A stretch of DNA of 64,000 nucleotides from Spirochaetaceae bacterium (lineage in GTDB: Bacteria; Spirochaetota; Leptospiria; Leptospirales; Leptonemataceae), in the NCBI GenBank assembly GCA_002729885.1, contig PBUB01000021.1, forward strand, positions 410,451 through 474,450, in the 5' to 3' direction. Below the pieces are notes generated by a model that searched no databases, was not told the DNA's origin, and worked only from the letters and a program-made list of their open reading frames with translations. Each line of letters begins with the position of its first letter. Within the stretch, counting starts at the first letter, position 1. Positions 1 through 9,250 of this stretch are shown here, one piece after another. A program made the position numbers and the translations under genes.

Positions 1-17
1 TCTATGTCTGACGGCTC

Positions 18-461
18 TCAGTCCAGGGCCCGGCGAGCCACCCCGATCTGCTCTGTGAGATTCTGTTCCAGTTCTTTGCCCAGGCTACGGGCATATCTTT
101 GATAGAGTGCCTTCCATGCCCCCCGAATGGATTCTTCCATTTTTTTGGCTCGGGAAGTGGGAAAAATCTGCGCTGTTCGGCCCTGCAGCTTGCGTTCGAC
201 AAGGCCCAGATGTTCCAGACGATCCAGAAACCGAGTGATGGTGGAGGGCTTGAAGCTCAACTGCCGCGCAATTTCCGAAGGCTGGATGCCGGGATTTTTT
301 AAAGCAACCAGAAGGACAAAGCCATGAGAAGGAGCCATGCCGATTCGGCCAAACTCCTCCTCGGCAATTTCTGTCAATTTACGCGAAAGCGCGCTCGTGC
401 TGAAGAACAGGCAATGACTGAAGTCCTCCTGCTTTTCTGGCTTTGCGCCCGGGCCGCTCAT
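18..461 (-). CDS. MarR-family transcriptional regulator
   Basis: 147 aa ORF with winged-helix pattern (LVALKNPGIQPSEIARQLSFKPSTITRFLDRLEHLGLVERK); start overlaps the upstream SppA stop by 4 bp. Confidence 0.85.
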   Translation of the reverse strand: MSGPGAKPEKQEDFSHCLFFSTSALSRKLTEIAEEEFGRIGMAPSHGFVLLVALKNPGIQPSEIARQLSFKPSTITRFLDRLEHLGLVERKLQGRTAQIFPTSRAKKMEESIRGAWKALYQRYARSLGKELEQNLTEQIGVARRALD

Positions 462-1489
462 GGATTCCAGAGAAAGTAGAATTTAGCGCTGGAGCCCGGG
501 AATACCAGTTGTCTCAGTATTCGGTTCAGGTCCGAGGTTTCTGCTCCAGGGGTCTGATAGATATTGTCCATCTTTCTATCTGACTTTGTATAGAGAACGA
601 GCCTGGGATCGCTGCCGGAACCGCGATAGTTGGGCAGATCCATCGTTTTTCGCACAAATTCATCAAAGTAACCGATATCGTCCACAAGGCCATTTTCTTT
701 GGCCTGATTCGCTGTGTAGATTCTGCCATCTGCCAGCTTGAGAATTCGATCTCGATTCAAGTTTGGCCGTCCCTGGTCCACCACAGTGACAAAGCGACCG
801 TACATATCGTTGATGATCGATTGTAGAATCTGACGCTGCTCCTCGGTCATTTCTCTTGTAGGACTTCCAATGGCTTTGTTTTCGCCTGATGTAATTGAGT
901 AATCCTTGATTCCGATTTTCTCAAGCCCTTCCTTTACGTTCAACAATCCAAAGATAACTCCGATGGAACCTGTAATGGTGGTAGGGTGAGCGTAAACTCG
1001 GTCGGCGGCCATGGCGACGTAGTAACCACCGCTGGCAGCAATATCCATAAAGACCGCTACAACAGGAATGTTGCGTTCCTTTTTGAATTCCTGGATTTCT
1101 CGATAGATAATATCGCTGGCCGTAACTCCTCCGCCAGGAGAGTTGATTTTCAATATGACAGCCTTTACACTCTCGTCTTCCCTGGCGCGGTTCAGATGAC
1201 TCACTACCTGGGCCACCATGCTTTCTTCAGAAGGACCAAAGAAGCCGGCGGTTTCTTCATCGGTAATCACTCCTTCAATGGGTACTACAAGGATTTTGTC
1301 TTTTCCCTCTCCCGACAGAACCTTCTCTTCGTAATCTTCCGAAAGCGATGGAAAGGAGCCCCCGCCGAGAGGCACCACGCAGCAACCGGTTGCCACCACA
1401 GAAAGTAGGGCGACAACAAAGAGTCGGGAAATGACTTGCCTGAAAAAATGAAAAGCTTGAGTGTACATCAGATACAGGGAGCCATTCAA
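458..1489 (-). CDS. sppA: Signal peptide peptidase SppA-type S49 serine protease, probable lipoprotein
   Basis: Motifs VKAVILKINSPGGGVTASD, DIAASGGYYVAMAADRVYAHPTTITGSIGVI; N-terminal lipobox-like VATGC. Start may be the internal Met at 1468. Confidence 0.9.
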   Translation of the reverse strand: MNGSLYLMYTQAFHFFRQVISRLFVVALLSVVATGCCVVPLGGGSFPSLSEDYEEKVLSGEGKDKILVVPIEGVITDEETAGFFGPSEESMVAQVVSHLNRAREDESVKAVILKINSPGGGVTASDIIYREIQEFKKERNIPVVAVFMDIAASGGYYVAMAADRVYAHPTTITGSIGVIFGLLNVKEGLEKIGIKDYSITSGENKAIGSPTREMTEEQRQILQSIINDMYGRFVTVVDQGRPNLNRDRILKLADGRIYTANQAKENGLVDDIGYFDEFVRKTMDLPNYRGSGSDPRLVLYTKSDRKMDNIYQTPGAETSDLNRILRQLVFPGSSAKFYFLWNP

Positions 1490-1495
1490 TCAATT

Positions 1496-2422
1496 ATGGG
1501 TAAAGTGAAAAACCGCGAAACCAGCTATGAATACAATGACTTTAGCAGCAGGTCCCGGCGCCAGTCAGGGGAACGTCATTCCAGGAAAACGGCCCCAGAT
1601 CGAAAGGTGTTCGCATTTATCTCGATCCTTTTGATGGCCTTTCTCGTCCACTGCGGAGCCTGTTCCGACCAGGATTTGAAACTGGTACGGATGGTAAGCG
1701 ATACGTCTCTCTATTCCAAACCGGACCGATCCTCGGATCGTCTGGGCACCGTGCCGGCCGGACAGCTTGTGGAGATCCTGAGTAAAGGAAGCCAGGACGA
1801 AGGTTCGGATAAATACTGGTACGAGATTACCTGGAAGAAAAAGCAGGGCTTTATGCTTCTTGATCCATCCAGACTGGAAATGCATTCGGCGGCCACTGAC
1901 GAGGGCGATGCGGATGCTGAGGAAGAGATGGATGGAATCGATGAAGGAAGCGAAGAGCTGGAGTTACAGCCAAAAAGATTGAAGCCAGTTTCCTTTGATC
2001 CGGAAGGACTGGAATTCTCTCTGGGCCTGGGATGTACGGGAAGCACTCATTCAGAATACTCGGTTTCCATTTCATTTGATGGCGATGAAGTGCAGATGGT
2101 AGATTCAGGACTTCTGGAATATGGCATGCCAGGTGAAGCCTGCGGCAGTACCTACGAGCAGATATTAAAAGGTAGTTACACATTGAAAGACGGAAAGGTG
2201 CTGGTTAACTTCAAACGCGCCATCAATCGAGTATCCACTGCAAAGTTTCCCAATTGCGAAGCTACCCAGATTAAAGAAGAGAAATACCAGCTGACCAGAA
2301 AGGATACCTTCTTCATGCTGGAATGCGATGGAAAAAAAGCCCTGCAGATGGAGCCTTCCAGCGATGCATCCGAAGAAGCAGATACACATGATTACTCGGA
2401 TCAGTACTTTGTGATTCAATAG
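1496..2422 (+). CDS. SH3-like domain lipoprotein/secreted protein
   Basis: ORF 1436..2422; internal Met at 1496 avoids overlap with sppA. Hydrophobic segment and Cys (ISILLMAFLVHCGAC) followed by bacterial SH3-like VRMVSDTSLYSKPDRSSDRLGTVPAGQLVEIL. Confidence 0.65.
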   Translation: MGKVKNRETSYEYNDFSSRSRRQSGERHSRKTAPDRKVFAFISILLMAFLVHCGACSDQDLKLVRMVSDTSLYSKPDRSSDRLGTVPAGQLVEILSKGSQDEGSDKYWYEITWKKKQGFMLLDPSRLEMHSAATDEGDADAEEEMDGIDEGSEELELQPKRLKPVSFDPEGLEFSLGLGCTGSTHSEYSVSISFDGDEVQMVDSGLLEYGMPGEACGSTYEQILKGSYTLKDGKVLVNFKRAINRVSTAKFPNCEATQIKEEKYQLTRKDTFFMLECDGKKALQMEPSSDASEEADTHDYSDQYFVIQ

Positions 2423-2656
2423 TTGTCCCTACTCCGAAGGTACCGCAGAGGTTCAGCGGATGCGGAGGCGATGGACTCTGGAAAGGGCCATCGCCGAGGA
2501 ATGTCCTGCTAATGGATCTGAAAGCTGGCTCAGATGATAGATCTGACCGGAGCGGGTGAATCTTATTGGTAGAAGGCTGAGGGATACGCCGAGGTCTGCC
2601 TGGCTCACTGAGCTACAGATGAGCGATTAGTAGTTGCGATTCCGCTTCTCAGTATG

Positions 2657-4111
2657 TTATCGGCTTTCTTCCAGCATGTACTCGGTGAATAGATCCTTCT
2701 GGTTTCCCTTCACTTCGCTGTCTTGCAGTGCCAGAGGATAGTTTCCGGAAAAGCATGCATCGCACCAGTTCTGATCCGGTCGGGCAATCTTCATGGCTTT
2801 GTGAGCCCCTTCCAGAGTCAGATAACCCAGCGAATCCACTCCCAGGTACCTGGTAATCTCTTCCACTGAATGGGAGGAAGCGATGAGTTCTGTGCGAGTG
2901 GGAATATCAATTCCGTAGAAGCATGGAAACTGTGTCGGAGGTGCCGAGATGCGAAGATGGATTTCTTTTGCCTGAGCTCGACGGAGCATCTTGATAAGCT
3001 TACGGGCGGTGGTGCCTCTCATAATTGAATCATCGATGAGTACAACCCGCTTTCCTCGAATGGCGGATTCCACTACGTTGTATTTGATTCTGGCTCCAAA
3101 GTCCCGAATCTTCTGCTCCGGCTCAATGAAGGTTCTACCGATGTAATGCGAGCGAATCAGACCAATGGTAAAGGGAAGTCCGCTTTCTTCAGCGTATCCC
3201 AGGGCCGCCACCGTAGAGGAATCCGGAACACTAACCACGCAGTCTGCCTCTGCTGGATATTCTCGAGCAAGAATGGCGCCCAGGTTTTTGCGCACTTCAT
3301 ATACGCTTTGATTGAAGATTGTGGAATCCGGTCGAGCGAAATAGATATTTTCGAAAATACAGAGGGATTCCTGCTTCTGTTCGAAAGGAAAGAAGGATGT
3401 TACTCCCGTATGATCCACACGAATTACTTCGCCGGGCTCTACGTCCCGGTCGTATTTCGCATCGGTGATATCGAATGCACAGGTCTCGGATGCGAATACA
3501 ATGGAGCCATCCGGACGATGTCCCATAACCAGAGGTCTGAAACCGTTGGGATCACGAATGGCATACAGTGCATCTCTGGTAAGAATCAATAAGCTGTAGG
3601 CTCCGGATATGGTCCGCAATGCATCGCAGAGAGCATCCAGAAAGTCTGTGTGGCCGCTACGAGCCATCAAATGAACAATTACTTCAGAATCGATGGTGGT
3701 TTGAAAGATGGAACCTTTCTTTTCCAGATCTGCTCGCAGAGACCAGGAGTTTACCAGGTTTCCATTGTGAGCAAGAGAGAATGCACCCAGGTTGGATTCG
3801 ACTCGGATGGGCTGTGCATTTCTTAGAAAGGAAGCACCGGTGGTGGAGTAACGGTTATGCCCGATGGCCGCGCTACCTGTAAGCTGAGAAAGTTTGTCTT
3901 TTTCGAAGACCTGGGCTACCTGTCCCATACCGGCATAGCGGTAAAGTCTTTCGCCGTCCGTAGTTACAATGCCTGCGCTTTCCTGGCCGCGGTGCTGAAG
4001 TGAGTAGAGGCCGAGGTACGTGAAATTCGAGGCCTCCGGACAGCCATAGATTCCGTATATGCCGCATTCCTCCTTCGGCCGATGCTCGGAGGAGGACGTC
4101 TCAAATTTCAT
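2657..4111 (-). CDS. purF: Amidophosphoribosyltransferase
   Basis: Ntn Cys after short propeptide (ECGIYGIYG), SLQHRGQESAGI, PRPP loop VVLIDDSIMRGTTARK. Confidence 0.97.
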   Translation of the reverse strand: MKFETSSSEHRPKEECGIYGIYGCPEASNFTYLGLYSLQHRGQESAGIVTTDGERLYRYAGMGQVAQVFEKDKLSQLTGSAAIGHNRYSTTGASFLRNAQPIRVESNLGAFSLAHNGNLVNSWSLRADLEKKGSIFQTTIDSEVIVHLMARSGHTDFLDALCDALRTISGAYSLLILTRDALYAIRDPNGFRPLVMGHRPDGSIVFASETCAFDITDAKYDRDVEPGEVIRVDHTGVTSFFPFEQKQESLCIFENIYFARPDSTIFNQSVYEVRKNLGAILAREYPAEADCVVSVPDSSTVAALGYAEESGLPFTIGLIRSHYIGRTFIEPEQKIRDFGARIKYNVVESAIRGKRVVLIDDSIMRGTTARKLIKMLRRAQAKEIHLRISAPPTQFPCFYGIDIPTRTELIASSHSVEEITRYLGVDSLGYLTLEGAHKAMKIARPDQNWCDACFSGNYPLALQDSEVKGNQKDLFTEYMLEESR

Positions 4112-4152
4112 GTTTCCAGAAAGGGAAATGCAGATAGAATTGGAACTAAAAA

Positions 4153-6195
4153 ATGCGGCCAGATCAGGAAAAACAGCAAAGACTAAACATGCAGCGATTT
4201 ATGCTGCAGAATCCGCTCCTTAGATCTCTGGTTCCGGATCGGCCAGCGGTGCGGCGCTTTCTTAAGTCCATCAAGATGGTAGAGTTTAAAAGAGGCCGAA
4301 TGGTGTACGAAGAGGGGGAAATTGCTGATTGTTTCTACATAGTGCGGCATGGAGAGGTACACCGGTACCATCGAGAAAGCGACGGAAGCGCGCGACTCAT
4401 CGGCATCCATGGAAGAGGTAGCGTTCTTGGTGAAGTCAGCTTCCTGGCAGGGGAACGCCATGGTGCCAGGGCCCAGGCAGTGCTGGATTCGCAACTGGTC
4501 CGCATAGATCAGGAATCCTGGGCCAGCTTGATTGAAGAGGAGCCCGAGGCCCTGACCGGACTGGTCAGAATCCTTTCTCGAAGATTTCACCGAACCATGG
4601 ATCCGGCTGAACAGCTTGAGCCAGCCCGACTTCATATGCTGGCCTATCCTGACGATCCTGCCCGCGGACATTTGCTGGCTCATGTACTCTCGGAGGTGCT
4701 GGTCCAGGAGAACCATGGACCCGTACTTCTTCTGGAGCTCAGTTCTCCTCAGGAACTGAGCTCCGACAGATCCTTTCCTCCCGGACTGGAGGCCTATTTC
4801 GACCTGGATTCCATTTCAGAAGAATCAAGATCTCTTGCGGATCGCATGGATCTTCTGGACCGTCCAGTGGAGCTCTTTGAATGGCTTCGATCGCTTTCGC
4901 ATCCTCGGCCTGGCGGATATGATCATATAGATGCGCGACCCCTCATGAATCTGGAATCGCCTGCACGAAATAAGGCAGCGCATTCCATTGCAGCTCTGCT
5001 GGGCTTAATGCGAAAGTTCTACTCCCTGGTACTGGTGCATGTTGGCCGGCACACGGGCCGTCCGGATCGTATGCTGGCAGAACTCTATAGAAGCAGCGAT
5101 CTGATTGGCTGTGCCAGGGATGCGGGCATGGCAGCAGGGCCCAGATGGATGGATTACCGGAAATGGCATTCCAGTCTATTGCCTGACTTTTTCGAAAAAC
5201 TTGTCTCCATCACAGAAGAAAACCACACGGCCCTGCGAAAGCGAGAGCGAAACCCCGACCGTTCTGTGCCTTTAAAACAGAATCGAATTCGACTGTTTCT
5301 GCACGAGAACAGGGTGCTACAACCGAATGCACCGGGTATGCATCGACTGGCGCGAAAGCTTAGCGGCACTTTGAGGGGACTGTGCTTTGGTGGCGGCGGT
5401 GCCCGCGCCTATGCCCATGCAGGTATTCTGGAAGTGCTGGAGCAGGAAGGTCTGGAATTCGATGGAATTTCCGGTACTTCCATGGGTGCCGTTATCGGAG
5501 CAGCGCACGCGGCCGGTATTTCGGCACGGGAGGTTCAGCATCTTCTTCGAAAGAGTGTGCCCGATTCCGATGCAATCCTGGACAAGGGTATTCCTGTGGT
5601 TAGTTTCTTTAAGGGGGACCGGCTGAACGATGTTTTGATGGATGTATTTGGAGACCTGCAGTTCGAAGATCTACAGATTCCATTTTATTGCAATAGCACA
5701 GATTTGAACTCAGGCGAAAGTCTGATTTTTGAAAGCGGATACATTTCCATGGCTCTTCGAGCCAGTGTCAGCATTCCCGGTGTCTTTCCTCCGGTGCAGA
5801 TGCCGCCCTATACACTGGTGGACGGAGGAATTCTGAACAACCTTCCCGGGGATGTGCTCAGACGTCGCGGTTTCAGTCGGGTGGTGGGTGTAAATGTAAC
5901 GCCCATGGAAGATGATCGCTCCAGTCAGACCAGGGTAGACTTTTCCGAAGGTGTCCAGGGCGTGATGGACTATTTCAGTCGGCCTCCGGTGCTTTCCATA
6001 ATTACGCGCTCCATCGCCGTGGAAGGTCGTGAGCTACTACGATTCAGACTGGAAGACTTTGACTTTATATTGAATCCGGACATCGGCCCTTTTGATCTCT
6101 TTGACTTCGGTCGGCATGATGAGATCTTTGAAGCCGGCCGGAAGGAAGCCAGGGACAGAATTCCGGATCTCTGGCAGGCAATGCTACGGCATTAA
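4153..6195 (+). CDS. Cyclic-nucleotide-binding domain plus patatin-like phospholipase
   Basis: N-terminal cNMP-binding fold (VYEEGEIADCFYIVRHGEVHRYHRE...GSVLGEVSFLAGERHGARAQA); C-terminal patatin GGGGARAYAHAGILEVLEQEG, GTSMG nucleophile, DGGILNNLP. Confidence 0.92.
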   Translation: MRPDQEKQQRLNMQRFMLQNPLLRSLVPDRPAVRRFLKSIKMVEFKRGRMVYEEGEIADCFYIVRHGEVHRYHRESDGSARLIGIHGRGSVLGEVSFLAGERHGARAQAVLDSQLVRIDQESWASLIEEEPEALTGLVRILSRRFHRTMDPAEQLEPARLHMLAYPDDPARGHLLAHVLSEVLVQENHGPVLLLELSSPQELSSDRSFPPGLEAYFDLDSISEESRSLADRMDLLDRPVELFEWLRSLSHPRPGGYDHIDARPLMNLESPARNKAAHSIAALLGLMRKFYSLVLVHVGRHTGRPDRMLAELYRSSDLIGCARDAGMAAGPRWMDYRKWHSSLLPDFFEKLVSITEENHTALRKRERNPDRSVPLKQNRIRLFLHENRVLQPNAPGMHRLARKLSGTLRGLCFGGGGARAYAHAGILEVLEQEGLEFDGISGTSMGAVIGAAHAAGISAREVQHLLRKSVPDSDAILDKGIPVVSFFKGDRLNDVLMDVFGDLQFEDLQIPFYCNSTDLNSGESLIFESGYISMALRASVSIPGVFPPVQMPPYTLVDGGILNNLPGDVLRRRGFSRVVGVNVTPMEDDRSSQTRVDFSEGVQGVMDYFSRPPVLSIITRSIAVEGRELLRFRLEDFDFILNPDIGPFDLFDFGRHDEIFEAGRKEARDRIPDLWQAMLRH

Positions 6196-6259
6196 AAGGA
6201 AATAGTTGCCTTTTGATATCCACAGGCCAAGTTTTGCCCGGGCCCAGTACAAATTTGAT

Positions 6260-6883
6260 ATGAAAGATCTTAGAAGAGAATACGAAAAAAGAGTTCTGGA
6301 AGAATCCACTACAGGAATGGATCCTTTTGCTCTCTTCCGTTCCTGGTTTGAGGAGGCCAGGGAGCAGGAGGATGATGCAAACGCAATGAGTCTGGCCACC
6401 GTGGACGGACGAGGGCAACCCGATGTCCGAATCGTTCTTCTTAAGGATTTGAGAGCAGATGGTTTTGTTTTTTTTACGAACTACGACTCCAAGAAAGGCC
6501 TGGATCTGGAAGCCAACAATCGTGCCGGACTGTGTTTCTTCTGGAGAGGCCAGGAAAGACAGGTTAGAATCCAGGGACAGACCAAACGGGTGAGTACATC
6601 TGAATCCGAGGAGTACTTTCACAGTCGCCCGCTGGAAAGTCGATACGGTGCTCTGGCCTCGCATCAGAGTGAACCGGTGCCTTCCAGGGAAATTCTGGAA
6701 GAGCGGATGGCAGAGCTAAAGGACAAATATGGCGATCATCCTCCGAGACCGGAAACCTGGGGCGGTTATGTATTGGAGCCGGAACGAATTGAATTCTGGC
6801 AGGGTCGCCCAGGTAGGCTTCATGACAGGCTGCTGTATGAAAAGGATGGAGAGGGTTGGCGCCGCATGCGTCTGAGTCCGTAA
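6260..6883 (+). CDS. pdxH: Pyridoxamine 5'-phosphate oxidase
   Basis: MSLATVDGRGQPDVRIVLLKDLRADGFVFFTNYDSKKGLDLEANNRAGLCFFW and C-terminal EFWQGRPGRLHDRLLYE; start taken at internal Met 6260. Confidence 0.95.
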   Translation: MKDLRREYEKRVLEESTTGMDPFALFRSWFEEAREQEDDANAMSLATVDGRGQPDVRIVLLKDLRADGFVFFTNYDSKKGLDLEANNRAGLCFFWRGQERQVRIQGQTKRVSTSESEEYFHSRPLESRYGALASHQSEPVPSREILEERMAELKDKYGDHPPRPETWGGYVLEPERIEFWQGRPGRLHDRLLYEKDGEGWRRMRLSP

Positions 6884-9115
6884 ATGAATCCTATTCGATC
6901 CAATTCCTCAGCCAGACCTTTGCAGCTATGCTCCCATCCACCGTCCCGGTCACAGGGACTTTCGGGCTCGCTACGAACCCTGGTTTTCTTAGTTCTAACT
7001 TCGCTTCTAGCATCGGCTCTGCTTTCCAGCTCCGGGCTTGCTGCCGAGCCCATTACGGCCCAACAGGGCATCCTGGATTTGCGATCTTCCAATCTGGAAG
7101 AGATTCACTTTTTGGACGGCCACTGGGCCTTTTACTGGAACCGACTGGTGAATCCACTATCGCTTCGCAGTCCGGAAGATCTGGATGAGGCCTCCAGGGC
7201 CGCTTTACCGGAAACACCGGACTTGTTCGCTGAAGTTCCGGATGACTGGAACAGCCTGGATCGCAGCGGCTCAGATTCGACGGCTGCCGAGAAAGGTGGC
7301 ACAGGTATAGCTACCTACTATTTGAGAGTGCTTCTTCCAGAAGAGCATCCGCCGCTTTCGTTGAAGTTTCTGGATGAATCCAGCGCCTATGCTCTTTATG
7401 TGAACGGAAAACTGTACGGCGAAAACGGTCGTGTGGCCGAGAAAGAGCAGAACTATGTGCCGAGCTATAAGACGAGGCTGTATGAACTTCAGGAAAAAGG
7501 GCCTGTTCTGGATATCGTAATTCATGTGGCCAACTTTGGACACAGAAAAGGAGGTTTGTGGGAGCGAATTCGCATCGGCCCACAGAGCGCGATTCGCCAG
7601 TATCGGGAAGGGCGCATTGTTTTTGAGAGTTTTATAGCCGGCACTCTTGTAATCATGGGCTTCTATCATCTGGGGCTTTTCTATCTTCGTCGAAAGGACC
7701 TATCCACTCTGTGGTTTGGTTTGTTCTGTTTGATTATCGTTCTTCGACTGGTTCTCATCGGAGAACGGCTTTTGCATGATATTATGCCCGGAGGCTGGTG
7801 GGAGACTCTTCTGCGGCTGGAATATCTCAGTGTGTATGGTGGGCTGACTACTTTTATAGCCTTTGTGCACAGTCTGTATCCTGGAGAAACCCATAAAAGA
7901 TTTCTTCAATTGCTTCTGATTATAAGCGGAGCTTTCGCATTGTTTGCTCTGTTCAGTCCTACACTCTGGTTCACCCACAGCATTGACTACTTTCAGTTTG
8001 TGCTACTTACGGCAATAGCCTATGTCGTGGGAGTATTCGCTCTGGCCATCTATAGAAAACGGGAAGGTGCCATTTTCGTCAGTGTAGCTTCTCTGGTGCT
8101 TTGTGCCACCGTGGTCAATGACCTGGCCTACAATCAACAGGTGATTCGAACGGCCCAGCTTGTGGCGGTGGGGCTATTCGTTTTTATATTTATCCAGGCA
8201 TTCATTCTATCCATTCGATTTTCCCGGGCATTCTCCACCATCGAAAGCATGAAAGACAGTCTGCAGCAGTACAACCAGGCTTACAGCCGATTTGTGCCGG
8301 AGGAGTTCCTGAAATACTTACATAAAGAGAGTATCCTGGACATTCGTCTGGGGGATCAGGTTCAGGAATCCATGAGCGTACTGTTTCTGGATATCCGGGA
8401 TTTTACTCAGCGATCCGAAAGAATGAGTCCAGCGGAGACCTTTGGATTTATCAACGAGTATCTTGGTCGCGTCGGCCCTCTCATTCGAGATCATAATGGA
8501 TTCATCGATAAATACCTGGGCGATGGATTGATGGCATTATTTCCGGGAAAACCCCAGGATGCCGTGGAGGCGGGCCTGGCCATTCAGACGGCCGTTCAAG
8601 TTTTCAATCAGGAATTGTCCGCCCAGGGCCTGGCCACAATTCGCATCGGAATCGGAATTCATACAGGACTTCTGATGCTGGGAACCGTTGGCGAGGCGGA
8701 GCGAATGGACGGCACTGTAATTTCCGATGCCGTGAATCTGGCGGCTCGAACAGAGGGACTCACTCGCATTTATGGAGTGAGCATGATAGTCAGTCAGGAT
8801 ACTCTTTTCCAGTTAGAGGATCCTACGCGATATAACTATCGATTCCTGGGAAAAGTGCGAGTTAAGGGCAAGGATCAGCCAGTTAGTATATTTGAGTTCT
8901 TCGATCTTGATGAAAAGGAAGTGCGAACCATCAAGGTGGTAACCCGTGAAGATTTCGAACGCGGTGTTATGCAATTGCATGAACGACAATTTGCAGATGC
9001 TCGAAGTTCATTCGAAGCGGTGAAACGTGCAGCCCCGGATGATAGGGCGGCAGATTATTATCTATCTCGGCTGGAAAAGATTCTGGTCCGTAAATCAGCT
9101 AAAATCGCAGATTGA
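6884..9115 (+). CDS. 7TMR-DISM-type membrane receptor with C-terminal class III adenylate/guanylate cyclase
   Basis: Extracellular beta-rich N-terminus, multiple TM helices, cyclase core SVLFLDIRDFTQRSERM...DKYLGDGLMALF...GIGIHTGLLMLGTVG. Confidence 0.9.
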   Translation: MNPIRSNSSARPLQLCSHPPSRSQGLSGSLRTLVFLVLTSLLASALLSSSGLAAEPITAQQGILDLRSSNLEEIHFLDGHWAFYWNRLVNPLSLRSPEDLDEASRAALPETPDLFAEVPDDWNSLDRSGSDSTAAEKGGTGIATYYLRVLLPEEHPPLSLKFLDESSAYALYVNGKLYGENGRVAEKEQNYVPSYKTRLYELQEKGPVLDIVIHVANFGHRKGGLWERIRIGPQSAIRQYREGRIVFESFIAGTLVIMGFYHLGLFYLRRKDLSTLWFGLFCLIIVLRLVLIGERLLHDIMPGGWWETLLRLEYLSVYGGLTTFIAFVHSLYPGETHKRFLQLLLIISGAFALFALFSPTLWFTHSIDYFQFVLLTAIAYVVGVFALAIYRKREGAIFVSVASLVLCATVVNDLAYNQQVIRTAQLVAVGLFVFIFIQAFILSIRFSRAFSTIESMKDSLQQYNQAYSRFVPEEFLKYLHKESILDIRLGDQVQESMSVLFLDIRDFTQRSERMSPAETFGFINEYLGRVGPLIRDHNGFIDKYLGDGLMALFPGKPQDAVEAGLAIQTAVQVFNQELSAQGLATIRIGIGIHTGLLMLGTVGEAERMDGTVISDAVNLAARTEGLTRIYGVSMIVSQDTLFQLEDPTRYNYRFLGKVRVKGKDQPVSIFEFFDLDEKEVRTIKVVTREDFERGVMQLHERQFADARSSFEAVKRAAPDDRAADYYLSRLEKILVRKSAKIAD

Positions 9116-9250
9116 AAGAAATGCATTGGAAGATCCGGCCGGTGCACCCTGAGTCTATTCAGGGAAGGTCCTGGGCATTGTATGGCCTGTCGCAAATAAT
9201 GCCAGTGCCCCGGCCCGATGAGTTTAATTTCACGGTGCTTGACTTCCAGG

